A DNA stretch of 64,000 nt. It comes from Telmatospirillum siberiense. GTDB lineage: Bacteria; Pseudomonadota; Alphaproteobacteria; Rhodospirillales; Magnetospirillaceae. Position 1 is the first letter of the stretch; the number at the start of each line of letters is the position of its first letter. Of this stretch, positions 17,188 through 25,066 are shown piece by piece. Where the stretch lies: assembly GCF_002845745.1 (NCBI RefSeq), contig NZ_PIUM01000005.1, positions 124,001 through 188,000 of the forward strand, given 5' to 3'. The position numbers were made by a program, and so were the translations under genes. The notes under the pieces are model-generated. The model was given only the letters and a program-made list of their open reading frames with translations. It was not told where the DNA came from and made no database searches.

Positions 17188-17745
17188 ATGTCCGAGCGCG
17201 TGTGCGTGGGTGTGATTTTAGGCGCGCACGGGCTCAAAGGTGCCGTTCGCATCAAGAGCTTCACCGAGCGGGCCGTCGATGTGGCGGCCTATGGCGCGGT
17301 GGAGGACGAAGCGGGCGGGCGGCGCTTCCGGCTACGGTTGCTGGGTGAGGTCAAAGGGGCGGTGACGGCCCGGATCGAGGGAATCGACGAGCGAAACGCC
17401 GCCGAAGCCCTGAAGGGTCTGAAGCTCTATGTGGCCAAGTCCAGCCTGCCGCCGCCCGAGGAGGAGGAATTTTATTATTCCGATCTCGTCGGGCTGAAGG
17501 CGGAACTGGCCGACGGCAAGGCGATGGGCAAGGTGAAGGGGGTCTTCGATTTCGGCGGCGGCGACGTCATCGAGATCGCGGGTCCGGACGGTACGGTGAT
17601 GCTTCCCTTTACCAAGGCCGCGGTTCCGGTGGTGGATATCGCGGGGGGGCGTCTGGTGGTCGAGCCGCCGATCGAGATCGAGGCGGGACCCGGAGACGTT
17701 CCGGAGGATGAAGAGGAGGAGGTCGGCGGGAATGACGGAGAGTGA
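17188..17745 (+). CDS. rimM: Ribosome maturation factor RimM
   Basis: 185-aa 16S rRNA processing factor that binds S19 and helps assemble the 30S head. N-terminal RimM barrel with [23 protein letters not shown]; the PRC-barrel half begins near [22 protein letters not shown] (about residue 92) and includes [23 protein letters not shown]. The acidic C-terminal tail ([13 protein letters not shown]) overlaps the start of trmD by 14 bp. Part of the conserved rpsP-rimM-trmD-rplS operon. Confidence 0.96.
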   Translation: MSERVCVGVILGAHGLKGAVRIKSFTERAVDVAAYGAVEDEAGGRRFRLRLLGEVKGAVTARIEGIDERNAAEALKGLKLYVAKSSLPPPEEEEFYYSDLVGLKAELADGKAMGKVKGVFDFGGGDVIEIAGPDGTVMLPFTKAAVPVVDIAGGRLVVEPPIEIEAGPGDVPEDEEEEVGGNDGE

Positions 17746-18457
17746 GGCGGGACCGGTGTGGACGGCCACTGTACTTTCCCTGTTCCCCGAGATGTTTCCC
17801 GGTCCGCTCGGCCATTCCCTGGCCGGACGGGCTCTCGCCGAGGGTGTCTGGGCGTTGGAATCGGTGGACATTCGCGCATTCGCGCGCGATAAACACCGCT
17901 CCGTCGACGATACGCCTTTTGGCGGCGGCGCAGGCATGGTCATGCGCCCCGATGTGGTGGATGCGGCGATCGCCGCATCGCATCGCGGCGGGCCCTTGAT
18001 CTATCTGACGCCGCGAGGACGCCTGCTCGACCAGGCGCGGGTGCGCGAACTGGCCGCGGAGCCGCGGGTGACGATCCTGTGCGGTCGCTTCGAGGGCGTG
18101 GACCAGCGTGTGCTGGATGCCCATGCCGCCGAGGAGATCAGCCTTGGCGATTTCGTGTTGTCCGGCGGCGAGCCGGCGGCGCTGATGTTGATGGATGCCG
18201 TCGTGCGGCTTCTGCCCGGTGTTGTGGGCAAGGAAGAGTCGCTGACGGAAGAGAGCTTCGAGTGGGGATTGTTGGAATATCCCCATTATACCCGGCCCCA
18301 GATTTGGGCGGGGCGGGGGGTGCCGGAGGTTTTGCTTTCCGGTCACCATGAGAAGATTCGCGCTTGGCGACAGTGCCAGGCGGAGGAAGTAACCAGGCAG
18401 CGTCGCCCGGACCTTTGGGACCGGTATGTCGCTGCCGACACGGCAAAAGAGGGTTGA
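17732..18457 (+). CDS. trmD: tRNA (guanine-N1)-methyltransferase
   Basis: 241-aa SPOUT methyltransferase that makes m1G37 in tRNAs with a G at 36, preventing frameshifts. Seen: [22 protein letters not shown] near the start, [61 protein letters not shown] forming the trefoil knot and SAM site, and [27 protein letters not shown]. The start at 17732 fits the family; it overlaps rimM, with an AGGAGG site about 10 nt upstream. Confidence 0.96.
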   Translation: MTESEAGPVWTATVLSLFPEMFPGPLGHSLAGRALAEGVWALESVDIRAFARDKHRSVDDTPFGGGAGMVMRPDVVDAAIAASHRGGPLIYLTPRGRLLDQARVRELAAEPRVTILCGRFEGVDQRVLDAHAAEEISLGDFVLSGGEPAALMLMDAVVRLLPGVVGKEESLTEESFEWGLLEYPHYTRPQIWAGRGVPEVLLSGHHEKIRAWRQCQAEEVTRQRRPDLWDRYVAADTAKEG

Positions 18458-18460
18458 GCC

Positions 18461-18889
18461 ATGGACATTATTCAGGCGCTCGAAAAGGAGCAGATGGACA
18501 AGCTGACCGCCGCGAAGGCGATCCCGGACTTCTCGGCCGGCGATACCGTCAAGGTCAGCGTCAAGGTGGTCGAAGGCAGCCGCGAGCGTCTTCAGGCCTA
18601 TGAAGGCGTGGTGATCGCGCGCAAGAACGACGGGCTCAACAGCTCGTTCACCGTGCGCAAGATTTCCTACGGCGAGGGCGTCGAGCGTATTTTCCCGCTC
18701 TATTCCCCGAATGTCGCGGAGATCGAGGTGGTTCGTCGTGGCGACGTCCGCCGCGCCAAGCTCTATTATCTGCGCGATCGTCGCGGCAAGTCGGCCCGTA
18801 TCGCCGAGCAGACCACTGGCTATTCCGCCAAGCTGGCCGCTGCCGAGCGTGAAGCCGCCGCCGCCGAGAAGAAGGGTGGGAAGGCTTAA
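18461..18889 (+). CDS. rplS: 50S ribosomal protein L19
   Basis: 142-aa L19 protein at the 30S-50S interface. Conserved segments: [60 protein letters not shown] and [17 protein letters not shown]. An Ala/Glu/Lys-rich tail follows. It starts 3 bp after trmD and closes the ribosomal operon; a terminator hairpin follows at 18910. Confidence 0.97.
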   Translation: MDIIQALEKEQMDKLTAAKAIPDFSAGDTVKVSVKVVEGSRERLQAYEGVVIARKNDGLNSSFTVRKISYGEGVERIFPLYSPNVAEIEVVRRGDVRRAKLYYLRDRRGKSARIAEQTTGYSAKLAAAEREAAAAEKKGGKA

Positions 18890-18909
18890 AGTCAGGCCTT
18901 CGCATCCGG

Positions 18910-18938
18910 CGGGACACGGGTTTTCGTGTCCCGTTCTT
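18910..18938 (+). terminator. Terminator after rplS
   Basis: CGGGACACG (18910-18918), loop GGTTTT, CGTGTCCCG (18925-18933), then TTCTT. A 9-bp perfect stem with a short T-rich tail, 20 bp after the rplS stop. Confidence 0.75.
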
Positions 18939-19038
18939 CGAATATGCAGTGATCATTCCGGCGCAGGGCGGGACGGAACCGTCTCGGCTTCCTTTTCTGC
19001 CTGCGGCCTCTCTCGAGCGTGGAGCAGCGTAGGACGCC

Positions 19039-20448
19039 ATGGCCAAATCCCGTACCCTGTTCGACAAGATCTGGGACAGTCACCTGGTCGATGTCCAGGC
19101 CGACGGCACTTGTCTCATCTACATCGACCGCCACCTGGTTCATGAGGTGACCAGCCCGCAGGCCTTCGAAGGCTTGAGCAGCAGCGGGCGGAAGGTGCGC
19201 CACCCGGAAGCGACCTTGGCGGTGGCCGATCACAATGTGCCGACCACCGACCGGTCCAAGGGCATCAGCGACAGCGAATCGCGCCTCCAGGTGCAGACCC
19301 TCGAAGACAATGCCAAGGCTTTCGGCGTCGAATATCTGGCGATGGACGACATCCGCCAGGGCATCGTGCACATCGTCGGTCCCGAACAGGGCTTCACCCT
19401 GCCCGGCACCACCATCGTCTGCGGCGATTCCCATACCTCGACCCATGGGGCCTTCGGCGCGCTCGCCTTCGGCATCGGGACCTCGGAAGTCGAGCATGTG
19501 CTGGCCACCCAGACGCTGGTGCAGCGGCCGGCCAAGAACATGCTGGTGCGGGTCGACGGCGCGCTGCCGGCCGGCGTCACGGCAAAGGATCTGGTCCTGG
19601 CCATCATCGGCCGTCTGGGCACGGCCGGCGGCACCGGCTACGTCATCGAATATGCGGGCGAGGCCATCCGCGCTCTTTCGATGGAAGGCCGCATGACGGT
19701 CTGCAACATGACCATCGAGGCCGGCGCGCGCGCCGGCCTGATCGCTCCCGACGAGATCACCTTCGCCTATGTCCAGGGGCGGCCCAAGGCGCCGAAGGGC
19801 GCCGTCTGGGAAGCCGCCGTCGCCTATTGGAAGACGCTGGCCTCCGATCCCGGCGCCCATTACGACGCGGAAGTGGTGATCGACGCCACGGCCCTGGTGC
19901 CGATGGTGACCTGGGGCACCAGCCCGGAAGACGTGTTGCCGATCACGGCCAACGTTCCCGATCCGGCCGCCGTCGCCGACCCCGCCAAGCGGGCCGCCGT
20001 CGAGCGTTCCCTGGCTTATATGGGGCTGACGCCCGGCACGCCGCTGACCGAGGTCAAGGTCGACACCGTGTTCATCGGATCCTGTACCAACGGCCGGATC
20101 GAGGATTTCCGGGCCGCCGCCGCCGTGCTCAAGGGCAAGAAGGTGGCGCCGGACGTCCGCGTGCTGGTGGTGCCCGGGTCCGGTCTGGTCAAGGAGCAGG
20201 CCGAGGCCGAAGGGCTCGACGTCGTGTTCCGCGAGGCCGGCGCCGAATGGCGGGAACCCGGCTGTTCCATGTGCCTGGCGATGAACGCCGACAAGCTGTC
20301 GGAGGGCGAGCGTTCGGCCTCCACGTCCAACCGCAATTTCGAAGGGCGGCAGGGGCGCGGCGGGCGGACCCATCTGGTCAGTCCGGCGATGGCGGCGGCG
20401 GCGGCCCTGACCGGCAAGCTGACCGACGTGCGCACATTGGGTTCCTGA
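19039..20448 (+). CDS. leuC: 3-isopropylmalate dehydratase large subunit
   Basis: 469-aa aconitase-family subunit that, with LeuD, isomerises 2-isopropylmalate to 3-isopropylmalate in leucine synthesis. Iron-sulfur cysteines are visible in [14 protein letters not shown] and [11 protein letters not shown] (C-x2-C). [11 protein letters not shown] and the [31 protein letters not shown] block are signature parts. It lies 150 bp after rplS, beyond a terminator, so it probably has its own promoter. It is followed by leuD, leuB and asd. Confidence 0.97.
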   Translation: MAKSRTLFDKIWDSHLVDVQADGTCLIYIDRHLVHEVTSPQAFEGLSSSGRKVRHPEATLAVADHNVPTTDRSKGISDSESRLQVQTLEDNAKAFGVEYLAMDDIRQGIVHIVGPEQGFTLPGTTIVCGDSHTSTHGAFGALAFGIGTSEVEHVLATQTLVQRPAKNMLVRVDGALPAGVTAKDLVLAIIGRLGTAGGTGYVIEYAGEAIRALSMEGRMTVCNMTIEAGARAGLIAPDEITFAYVQGRPKAPKGAVWEAAVAYWKTLASDPGAHYDAEVVIDATALVPMVTWGTSPEDVLPITANVPDPAAVADPAKRAAVERSLAYMGLTPGTPLTEVKVDTVFIGSCTNGRIEDFRAAAAVLKGKKVAPDVRVLVVPGSGLVKEQAEAEGLDVVFREAGAEWREPGCSMCLAMNADKLSEGERSASTSNRNFEGRQGRGGRTHLVSPAMAAAAALTGKLTDVRTLGS

Positions 20449-20472
20449 GAATAATCGAAGGCGTTGCTTTTT

Positions 20473-20532
20473 CGTCATTGCTGGACGTGATCCGGCAATC
20501 CATGGACCCCCGGATCACGTCCGGGGGTGACG
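20473..20532. repeat. GTCATTG-CCGGGGGTGACG palindromic repeat between leuC and leuD
   Basis: 60-bp imperfect palindrome running from CGTCATTGCTGG to CCGGGGGTGACG, with TCCATGGACC at the inner junction and GGATCACGTCC pairing with GGACGTGATCC. It is a close relative of the copy at 41612-41672; both have AATCCATGGACCCCCGGA in common. The element sits inside the leu operon, where it could form a stable mRNA hairpin. Confidence 0.75.
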
Positions 20533-20557
20533 AGGCAGGGACAAGGAAAGACGGAAC

Positions 20558-21163
20558 ATGGACAAATTCACCAAGCTGACGGGTGTGGCGGCGCCGATGC
20601 CGATCATCAACATCGACACCGACATGATCATTCCCAAGCAGTTCCTGAAGACCATCAAGCGTACCGGTCTCGGCAAGAATCTGTTCGACGAGATGCGCTA
20701 CACCAAGGATGGCCAGGAGGTTGCGGACTTCGTGCTGAACAAGCCGGCCTATCGCAAGGCGAGCATTCTGGTGGCCGGCCCGAACTTCGGCTGCGGCAGT
20801 TCGCGCGAGCATGCGCCCTGGGCGTTGCTGGATTTCGGAATCCGTTGCGTGATCGCCTCGAGCTTCGCCGACATTTTCTACAACAACTGCTTCAAGAACG
20901 GCATTCTGCCGATCAAGCTGCCGCAGGCCGAGGTCGACAAACTGCTCGACGACGCCGGCCGGGGAGCCAACGCGATCATCTCGGTCGATCTCGAAAAGCA
21001 GGAGATCACCGGTCCCGACGGCGGCCGCATCACCTTCGACCTCGACCCCTTCCGCAAACACTGCCTGCTGAACGGTCTCGACGACATCGGCCTGACCCTG
21101 CAGAAGCAGGACAAGATCGACGCGTTCGAAACCCGCCGTACCCGCGAGCAGCCCTGGCTGTAA
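20558..21163 (+). CDS. leuD: 3-isopropylmalate dehydratase small subunit
   Basis: 201-aa small (swivelling) subunit of isopropylmalate isomerase, partner of LeuC. Conserved: [32 protein letters not shown], the substrate-loop segment [46 protein letters not shown]. The start ATG at 20558 fits the family N-terminus ([16 protein letters not shown]). It lies 110 bp after leuC, the gap being filled mainly by a palindromic repeat. Confidence 0.97.
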   Translation: MDKFTKLTGVAAPMPIINIDTDMIIPKQFLKTIKRTGLGKNLFDEMRYTKDGQEVADFVLNKPAYRKASILVAGPNFGCGSSREHAPWALLDFGIRCVIASSFADIFYNNCFKNGILPIKLPQAEVDKLLDDAGRGANAIISVDLEKQEITGPDGGRITFDLDPFRKHCLLNGLDDIGLTLQKQDKIDAFETRRTREQPWL

Positions 21164-21207
21164 CAAGAGCTCAGTGGGCGCCGGCTTTTCTTGTCGGCGT
21201 TGCCGGT

Positions 21208-21233
21208 CCCCGCCGGCGAGAGCGCCGGCGGGG
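21208..21233. repeat. Perfect GC hairpin between leuD and leuB
   Basis: CCCCGCCGGCG (21208-21218), loop AGAG, CGCCGGCGGGG (21223-21233), with extra pairing outside (GCCGGT and GGCCGGC). No T-run follows. It may be an RNA-stabilising hairpin or a repeat; as a terminator it would be weak. Confidence 0.5.
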
Positions 21234-21272
21234 AGGCCGGCGCCACTGTTCCTTCCTTCGGAGATCCCTTTC

Positions 21273-22382
21273 ATGTCCACCAAGAAACTCCTCATTCTCG
21301 CCGGTGACGGCATCGGTCCGGAAGTCATGGCCCAAGTCCGGCGGGTCATCGACTGGATGGCCAAGAAGCGTCATATCGCCTTTGATGTGAGCGAGGGGCT
21401 GATCGGTGGCGCGTCCTATGACAAGTTCGGCCATCCGCTGACCGACGAGACCATGCAGGACGCCTTTGCCGCCGATGCCGTGCTGCTGGGCGCCGTGGGC
21501 GGCCCGAAATGGGACAATCTTTCCTTCGACGTCAAGCCGGAGCGTGGGCTCCTGCGTCTCAGGAAGGATCTCGAACTGTTCGCCAACCTGCGTCCGGCCT
21601 TCGTCTTCGACGCCCTGGCCGAGGCTTCGTCCTTGAAGACCGACCTGGTCAAGGGCCTGGACATCATGATCGTCCGCGAACTGACCGGTGGTGTCTATTT
21701 CGGCCAGCCGCGCGGCATCGAGACGCTGCCCAACGGCGAACGCCGCGGCGTCAACACCCAGGTCTACACCACCAGCGAGATCGTTCGTATCGCCGATGTC
21801 GCCTTCGATCTGGCCAAGAAGCGCGGCAACAAGGTGCATTCGGTCGAGAAGGCCAATGTCATGGAATCGGGCGTTCTGTGGCGGGAAGAGGTGCAGAAGC
21901 TGCACGACGCCAAATATCCGTCCGTCGAACTCCAGCATATGTACGCCGACAACTGCGCCATGCAGTTGGTGCGCGCGCCCAAGCAGTTCGACGTCATCGT
22001 CACCGACAATCTGTTCGGCGACATTCTCTCCGACTGCGCGGCCATGCTGACGGGCAGCCTCGGCATGCTGCCGTCGGCCAGCCTCGGGGCGGCCGACGCC
22101 AAGGGCAACCGCCGCGCCGTCTATGAGCCGGTGCATGGTTCGGCCCCCGACATCGCCGGCAAGGATATCGCCAATCCGCTGGCCACCCTGCTGTCCTTCG
22201 CCATGATGCTGCGCTACAGCTTCGACATGCGGGCGGAAGCCGATCTGCTGGAGCAGGCGGTGAAGAACGTGTTGGACGGCGGCCTGCGGACCGGCGACAT
22301 CATGCAGGCCGGCAAGGCCAAGGTGTCGACCACGGTGATGGGCGAATCCATCGTTCGCGAAATGGACAAGCTGGCGGGCTGA
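21273..22382 (+). CDS. leuB: 3-isopropylmalate dehydrogenase
   Basis: 369-aa NAD-dependent decarboxylating dehydrogenase that gives 2-ketoisocaproate, the last pathway step before transamination to leucine. Seen: [13 protein letters not shown], the [19 protein letters not shown] segment of LeuB enzymes, [14 protein letters not shown], the Lys in [39 protein letters not shown] with catalytic Asp residues, and [18 protein letters not shown]. Start ATG at 21273 has GGAG about 9 nt upstream. It completes leuCDB; leuA is not in the window. Confidence 0.97.
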   Translation: MSTKKLLILAGDGIGPEVMAQVRRVIDWMAKKRHIAFDVSEGLIGGASYDKFGHPLTDETMQDAFAADAVLLGAVGGPKWDNLSFDVKPERGLLRLRKDLELFANLRPAFVFDALAEASSLKTDLVKGLDIMIVRELTGGVYFGQPRGIETLPNGERRGVNTQVYTTSEIVRIADVAFDLAKKRGNKVHSVEKANVMESGVLWREEVQKLHDAKYPSVELQHMYADNCAMQLVRAPKQFDVIVTDNLFGDILSDCAAMLTGSLGMLPSASLGAADAKGNRRAVYEPVHGSAPDIAGKDIANPLATLLSFAMMLRYSFDMRAEADLLEQAVKNVLDGGLRTGDIMQAGKAKVSTTVMGESIVREMDKLAG

Positions 22383-22390
22383 AAGCCTTC

Positions 22391-22436
22391 GCGATACCCG
22401 GGGCCGAGCGGCGTCGCCGATTGCCCCGGGTATCGC
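22391..22436 (+). terminator. Hairpin after leuB
   Basis: GCGATACCCGGGGC (22391-22404) and GCCCCGGGTATCGC (22423-22436) form a perfect 14-bp stem starting 8 bp after the leuB stop; the 18-nt loop can itself fold (CGGCG/CGCCG). No T-run follows, so it may be a processing or stabilising hairpin or a weak terminator separating leuCDB from asd. Confidence 0.6.
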
Positions 22437-22447
22437 GCCAATTTCCC

Positions 22448-22476
22448 TTGCCTTGCCGGGGGGGCTCGGGTAATGC
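22448..22476 (+). promoter_or_regulatory. Candidate sigma-70 promoter for the asd leader
   Basis: TTGCCT (22448-22453), 17-bp spacer, TAATGC (22471-22476). Transcription would begin near 22483, five bases before the ribosome site of the leader peptide, as expected for attenuator leaders. Only base matching supports it; the spacer is very GC-rich. Confidence 0.4.
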
Positions 22477-22502
22477 TTTTCCCCGACGGAAGGAATGACG
22501 TG

Positions 22503-22613
22503 ATGTCTCTGTGCGTTTCCAGCTTCGATCTGCTGGCCGTGGCTCTCAAGCCCGCGGACGCTACCGTCATTTCTGCCACCACCACCCTGACTACCAAGAA
22601 AACCATGGCTTGA
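22503..22613 (+). CDS. Putative 36-aa attenuator leader peptide upstream of asd
   Basis: A small frame with a very good ribosome site (GGAAGGA at 22488-22494, 8 nt before ATG 22503). The first half is ordinary (MSLCVSSFDLLAVALKPADA); the second half reads TVISATTTLTTKKTMA, with seven Thr, two Lys, one Ile and one Met in 16 residues. Thr, Lys, Met and Ile are the amino acids derived from aspartate semialdehyde, the product of the downstream gene. Leader peptides such as ThrL show the same logic. The peptide resembles no protein I know and is read as a regulatory ORF; translation is inferred, not shown. Confidence 0.72.
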   Translation: MSLCVSSFDLLAVALKPADATVISATTTLTTKKTMA

Positions 22614-22675
22614 AGCGCGGGCTGGTCGGAATTTGTTTTGACGAAAGGCCCGCGGGTTCAGCCCGGCGGGCCTTT
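22549..22675 (+). promoter_or_regulatory. Transcription attenuator in front of asd (segments 1-4)
   Basis: Segment 1, AGCCCGCG (22549-22556, inside the leader ORF), pairs perfectly with segment 2, CGCGGGCT (22616-22623, just past the leader stop). Segment 2 can instead pair with segment 3, GCCCGCG (22648-22654, 7 bp). Segment 3 otherwise pairs with segment 4 (about 22662-22675) in the terminator. A ribosome reaching the stop at 22611 would cover segment 2 and allow termination; one stalled on the Thr/Lys codons would leave segment 2 free to block the terminator. This is the trp/thr-type arrangement. Confidence 0.7.
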
Positions 22676-22680
22676 TCGTT
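22644..22680 (+). terminator. Intrinsic terminator of the asd leader
   Basis: AAAGGCCCGCGGG (22644-22656), loop TTCAG, CCC then GCGGGCCTTT (22666-22675), followed by TTCGTT. The 13-bp stem has a single bulge. It lies 50 bp before the asd start and after the leader ORF, so it acts as the conditional terminator. Confidence 0.82.
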
Positions 22681-22729
22681 ACAAGGGGGTCTGGCGGAGC
22701 AGACGGCGGCCTCCAGTGGAGAGTGAAAG

Positions 22730-23749
22730 ATGGGTTACAAGGTTGCGGTAATCGGCGCCACGGGCAATGTGGGCCGCGAGATGCTTCAGACGTTGGCCGA
22801 ACGGAAGTTCCCGGTCGACGAGGTGATCGCCCTGGCGTCGGAACGTTCGGCGGGCAGGGAGGTCTCCTTTGGTGACGATCAGGTTCTGAAGGTCAAGGAC
22901 CTGTCCAAGTTCGACTTCAAGGGTGTCGACATTGCCGTGTCCTCGCCGGGCGCCAAGGTTTCGGCGGTGCACAGCCCCCGCGCCGCCGCCGCCGGCTGCG
23001 TGGTGATCGACAACACCTCGCATTTCCGCATGGATCCGGACGTGCCGCTGGTGGTTCCCGAGGTCAATCCCCAGGCCATCGCCGGTTATAAGAAGAAGGG
23101 CATCATCGCCAACCCGAACTGTTCGACCATCCAGATGGTCGTGGCGCTGAAGCCGCTGCATACGCTGGCGAAGATCAAGCGTGTCGTCGTTTCGACCTAC
23201 CAGTCGGTGTCGGGCGCCGGCAAGGAGGCGATGGACGAGCTGTTCAACCAGACGCGCGCCATCTATGTGAACGATCCGGTGAAGCCTGAAAAGTTCACCA
23301 AGCAGATCGCCTTCAACGTCATTCCCCACATCGACGTCTTCATGGATGACGGCGCGACCAAGGAGGAATGGAAGATGGCGGTCGAGACCCGGAAGATCCT
23401 CGACCCCAATATCGCGGTCCATGCCACCTGCGTGCGGGTGCCGGTGTTCGTCAGCCATGGCGAGGCGGTCAATGTGGAGTTCGACAAGCCGATCGATGAG
23501 GACGCGGCGCGCGAAGCCCTGTCGAGGGCGCCGGGCGTCATCGTCGTCGACCATCGGGCCAACGAGGGCTATGTGACGCCGGTCGAGGCGGCCGGCGAGG
23601 ATGCCGTCTATGTCAGCCGTATCCGGAAGGATCCGACCGTGAAGAACGGCCTGTCCTTCTGGTGCGTCTCCGACAATTTGCGCAAGGGCGCGGCGCTCAA
23701 CGCCGTGCAGATCGCCGAAGTCCTGATCCGGGACTATCTGAAGAAGTAG
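22730..23749 (+). CDS. asd: Aspartate-semialdehyde dehydrogenase
   Basis: 339-aa NADPH-dependent enzyme that makes aspartate 4-semialdehyde from aspartyl phosphate, the branch point for lysine/diaminopimelate, threonine, methionine and isoleucine. Seen: VAVIGATGNVGREMLQTLAERKFPVDEVIALASERSAG-type N-terminal fold, the catalytic Cys in NPNCSTIQMV near residue 130, and RVPVFVSHGEAVNVEF with the conserved Arg and His. GGAGAG lies upstream of ATG 22730. The attenuator-like leader suggests control by end-product amino acids. Confidence 0.97.
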   Translation: MGYKVAVIGATGNVGREMLQTLAERKFPVDEVIALASERSAGREVSFGDDQVLKVKDLSKFDFKGVDIAVSSPGAKVSAVHSPRAAAAGCVVIDNTSHFRMDPDVPLVVPEVNPQAIAGYKKKGIIANPNCSTIQMVVALKPLHTLAKIKRVVVSTYQSVSGAGKEAMDELFNQTRAIYVNDPVKPEKFTKQIAFNVIPHIDVFMDDGATKEEWKMAVETRKILDPNIAVHATCVRVPVFVSHGEAVNVEFDKPIDEDAAREALSRAPGVIVVDHRANEGYVTPVEAAGEDAVYVSRIRKDPTVKNGLSFWCVSDNLRKGAALNAVQIAEVLIRDYLKK

Positions 23750-23756
23750 GACGTGG

Positions 23757-23802
23757 GGACCGCCCCGGGATCGCCGTTTCACGGGCGGTCCCGGGGCGGT
23801 CC
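23757..23802. terminator. Bidirectional terminator between asd and the LysE-type gene
   Basis: GGACCGCCCCGGGA (23757-23770) and TCCCGGGGCGGTCC (23789-23802) form a perfect 14-bp stem between convergent genes, followed on the plus strand by GCCGTTTTACGG. Confidence 0.7.
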
Positions 23803-23827
23803 GCCGTTTTACGGAGCATCCGGCCGT

Positions 23828-24454
23828 TCAGAGACAGTTGAACGCCAGGCTGCCGATGATGCCCAACCCGAACAGCACCAGCAGGACGCCCGAGCCGCTG
23901 TTGAGCAGGTTGAGCGCGCGTGGCGACAGTCGCGACCGGGCCGCGCTGGCGGCGGCGGAGAGGATCAGCCACCAAAGGGTCGAACCACTGAAGACGCCCA
24001 GGATCAGGATGGCCGCCGCGCCGACGCCATCATGCTGGCCGAAGGCTCCGAGGGCGGCGAAGACGCCCATCGAGGCGAGGATGGTGCCCGGATTGGTGAG
24101 CGTGATCAGGAAGGTCGAAATGAAATCCTTCAGCAGGCCGGGGCCGCAGGCGGGGGCCGCTTCGAAGGCCGCCGGCATGCGCAGGCTGCGAATGCCGAGG
24201 ATGATCAGGATCAGTCCGCCGGTGACGCGCAGGAAAATATTGTGGCTGACCAGAAAGGACGAGATGACCGTCAGGCCGAGACCGGCGACGGCTCCGTAGA
24301 AAGTGTCGGCGAAAGCGGCTCCCAGCCCGGCGACGAAGGCGGCATGCCGACCGTCGGCGAGAGCGCGGCGAACACAGAGAACCCCCACCGGACCGACGGG
24401 GGCGGCAAGGGCAAATCCGATGGCCAGCCCACGCAGGAAAAGATATGACGGCAT
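23828..24454 (-). CDS. LysE-family translocator
   Basis: 208-aa inner membrane protein of the LysE/RhtB superfamily, which exports amino acids or other small metabolites by proton antiport. Six hydrophobic segments are visible; the N-terminal motif FLRGLAIGFALAAPVGPVGVLCVRRALADG, with G-x-x-x-A-P-V-G-P, is the family signature. FISTFLITLTNPGTILASMGVFAALG is the second repeat with the conserved Asn-Pro. The start at 24454 (MPSYLFLRG) is chosen because the membrane segment begins directly. Substrate unknown; proximity to asd is suggestive but the genes are convergent. Confidence 0.88.
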   Translation of the reverse strand: MPSYLFLRGLAIGFALAAPVGPVGVLCVRRALADGRHAAFVAGLGAAFADTFYGAVAGLGLTVISSFLVSHNIFLRVTGGLILIILGIRSLRMPAAFEAAPACGPGLLKDFISTFLITLTNPGTILASMGVFAALGAFGQHDGVGAAAILILGVFSGSTLWWLILSAAASAARSRLSPRALNLLNSGSGVLLVLFGLGIIGSLAFNCL

Positions 24455-24588
24455 GAGGCCCCGTTCACATTTTGGAGCGGAAGTGATAGGGCCAAGGGAG
24501 CTTGAGGCCAAGCAAAAAATGCCCGGTTGACCGCTTGCGGTGGTGGCGAGGGGCTCATTGCCTCCTTCCACCTCTCGATTGGGCGATC

Positions 24589-24990
24589 TTATCGAGAGGT
24601 GGGAAGGAGACGGTCAATCGAAGCGAGCAGGACTTCGGCGTGCAGCGGTTTCGCAATCGTCTCCGAAACGCCCGCTTCGCGGGCCACCGCCTGCAGATCG
24701 CCGCCGACACCTGCCCCGGTCAGCAGAATGATCGGGGCATGTGGCGCCGGGCTCTTTTGCGATCTGCGGATATAGCGGGTCATCTCCAGGCCGTTCATCG
24801 GCCCCATGCTCCATTCCGCGATGATCAGACCGGGCGGATCGAGGCGAGCCGCCTCGATCGCCTCTTGTCCATCCCGGGCCTCGCGGATCTCGTCGGCTCC
24901 ACTGCTGGCCAGAATGGTTCGCAGCAGGCGACGCATATGCTGATTGTTGCCAACCAGCAGGACATGGACCCCGTGAAAGGAAAATGTCAT
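24589..24990 (-). CDS. Degenerate receiver-domain (CheY-like) protein
   Basis: 133-aa single receiver-type fold without an output domain. The layout follows CheY: HVLLVGNNQHMRRLLRTIL (beta1-alpha1), LIIAEWSMGPMNGLEM (beta3 with the phosphorylation loop), IILLTGAG (conserved Thr) and ETIAKPLHAEVL (conserved Lys-Pro). The usual Asp-Asp pair after beta1 is Gly14-Asn15, and the phospho-acceptor Asp is Glu59. It therefore probably cannot be phosphorylated in the normal way. The start at 24990 is taken because it precedes beta1 by seven residues. Function unknown; it is co-directional with pdxY upstream. Confidence 0.82.
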   Translation of the reverse strand: MTFSFHGVHVLLVGNNQHMRRLLRTILASSGADEIREARDGQEAIEAARLDPPGLIIAEWSMGPMNGLEMTRYIRRSQKSPAPHAPIILLTGAGVGGDLQAVAREAGVSETIAKPLHAEVLLASIDRLLPTSR

Positions 24991-25066
24991 CGGGAGCCGA
25001 CAGGATGTTTCCCGGTGAAGCCGAGGTCCAGGGGAGACGACGGGACCGAAGGCCGGCGCCCGGTCG

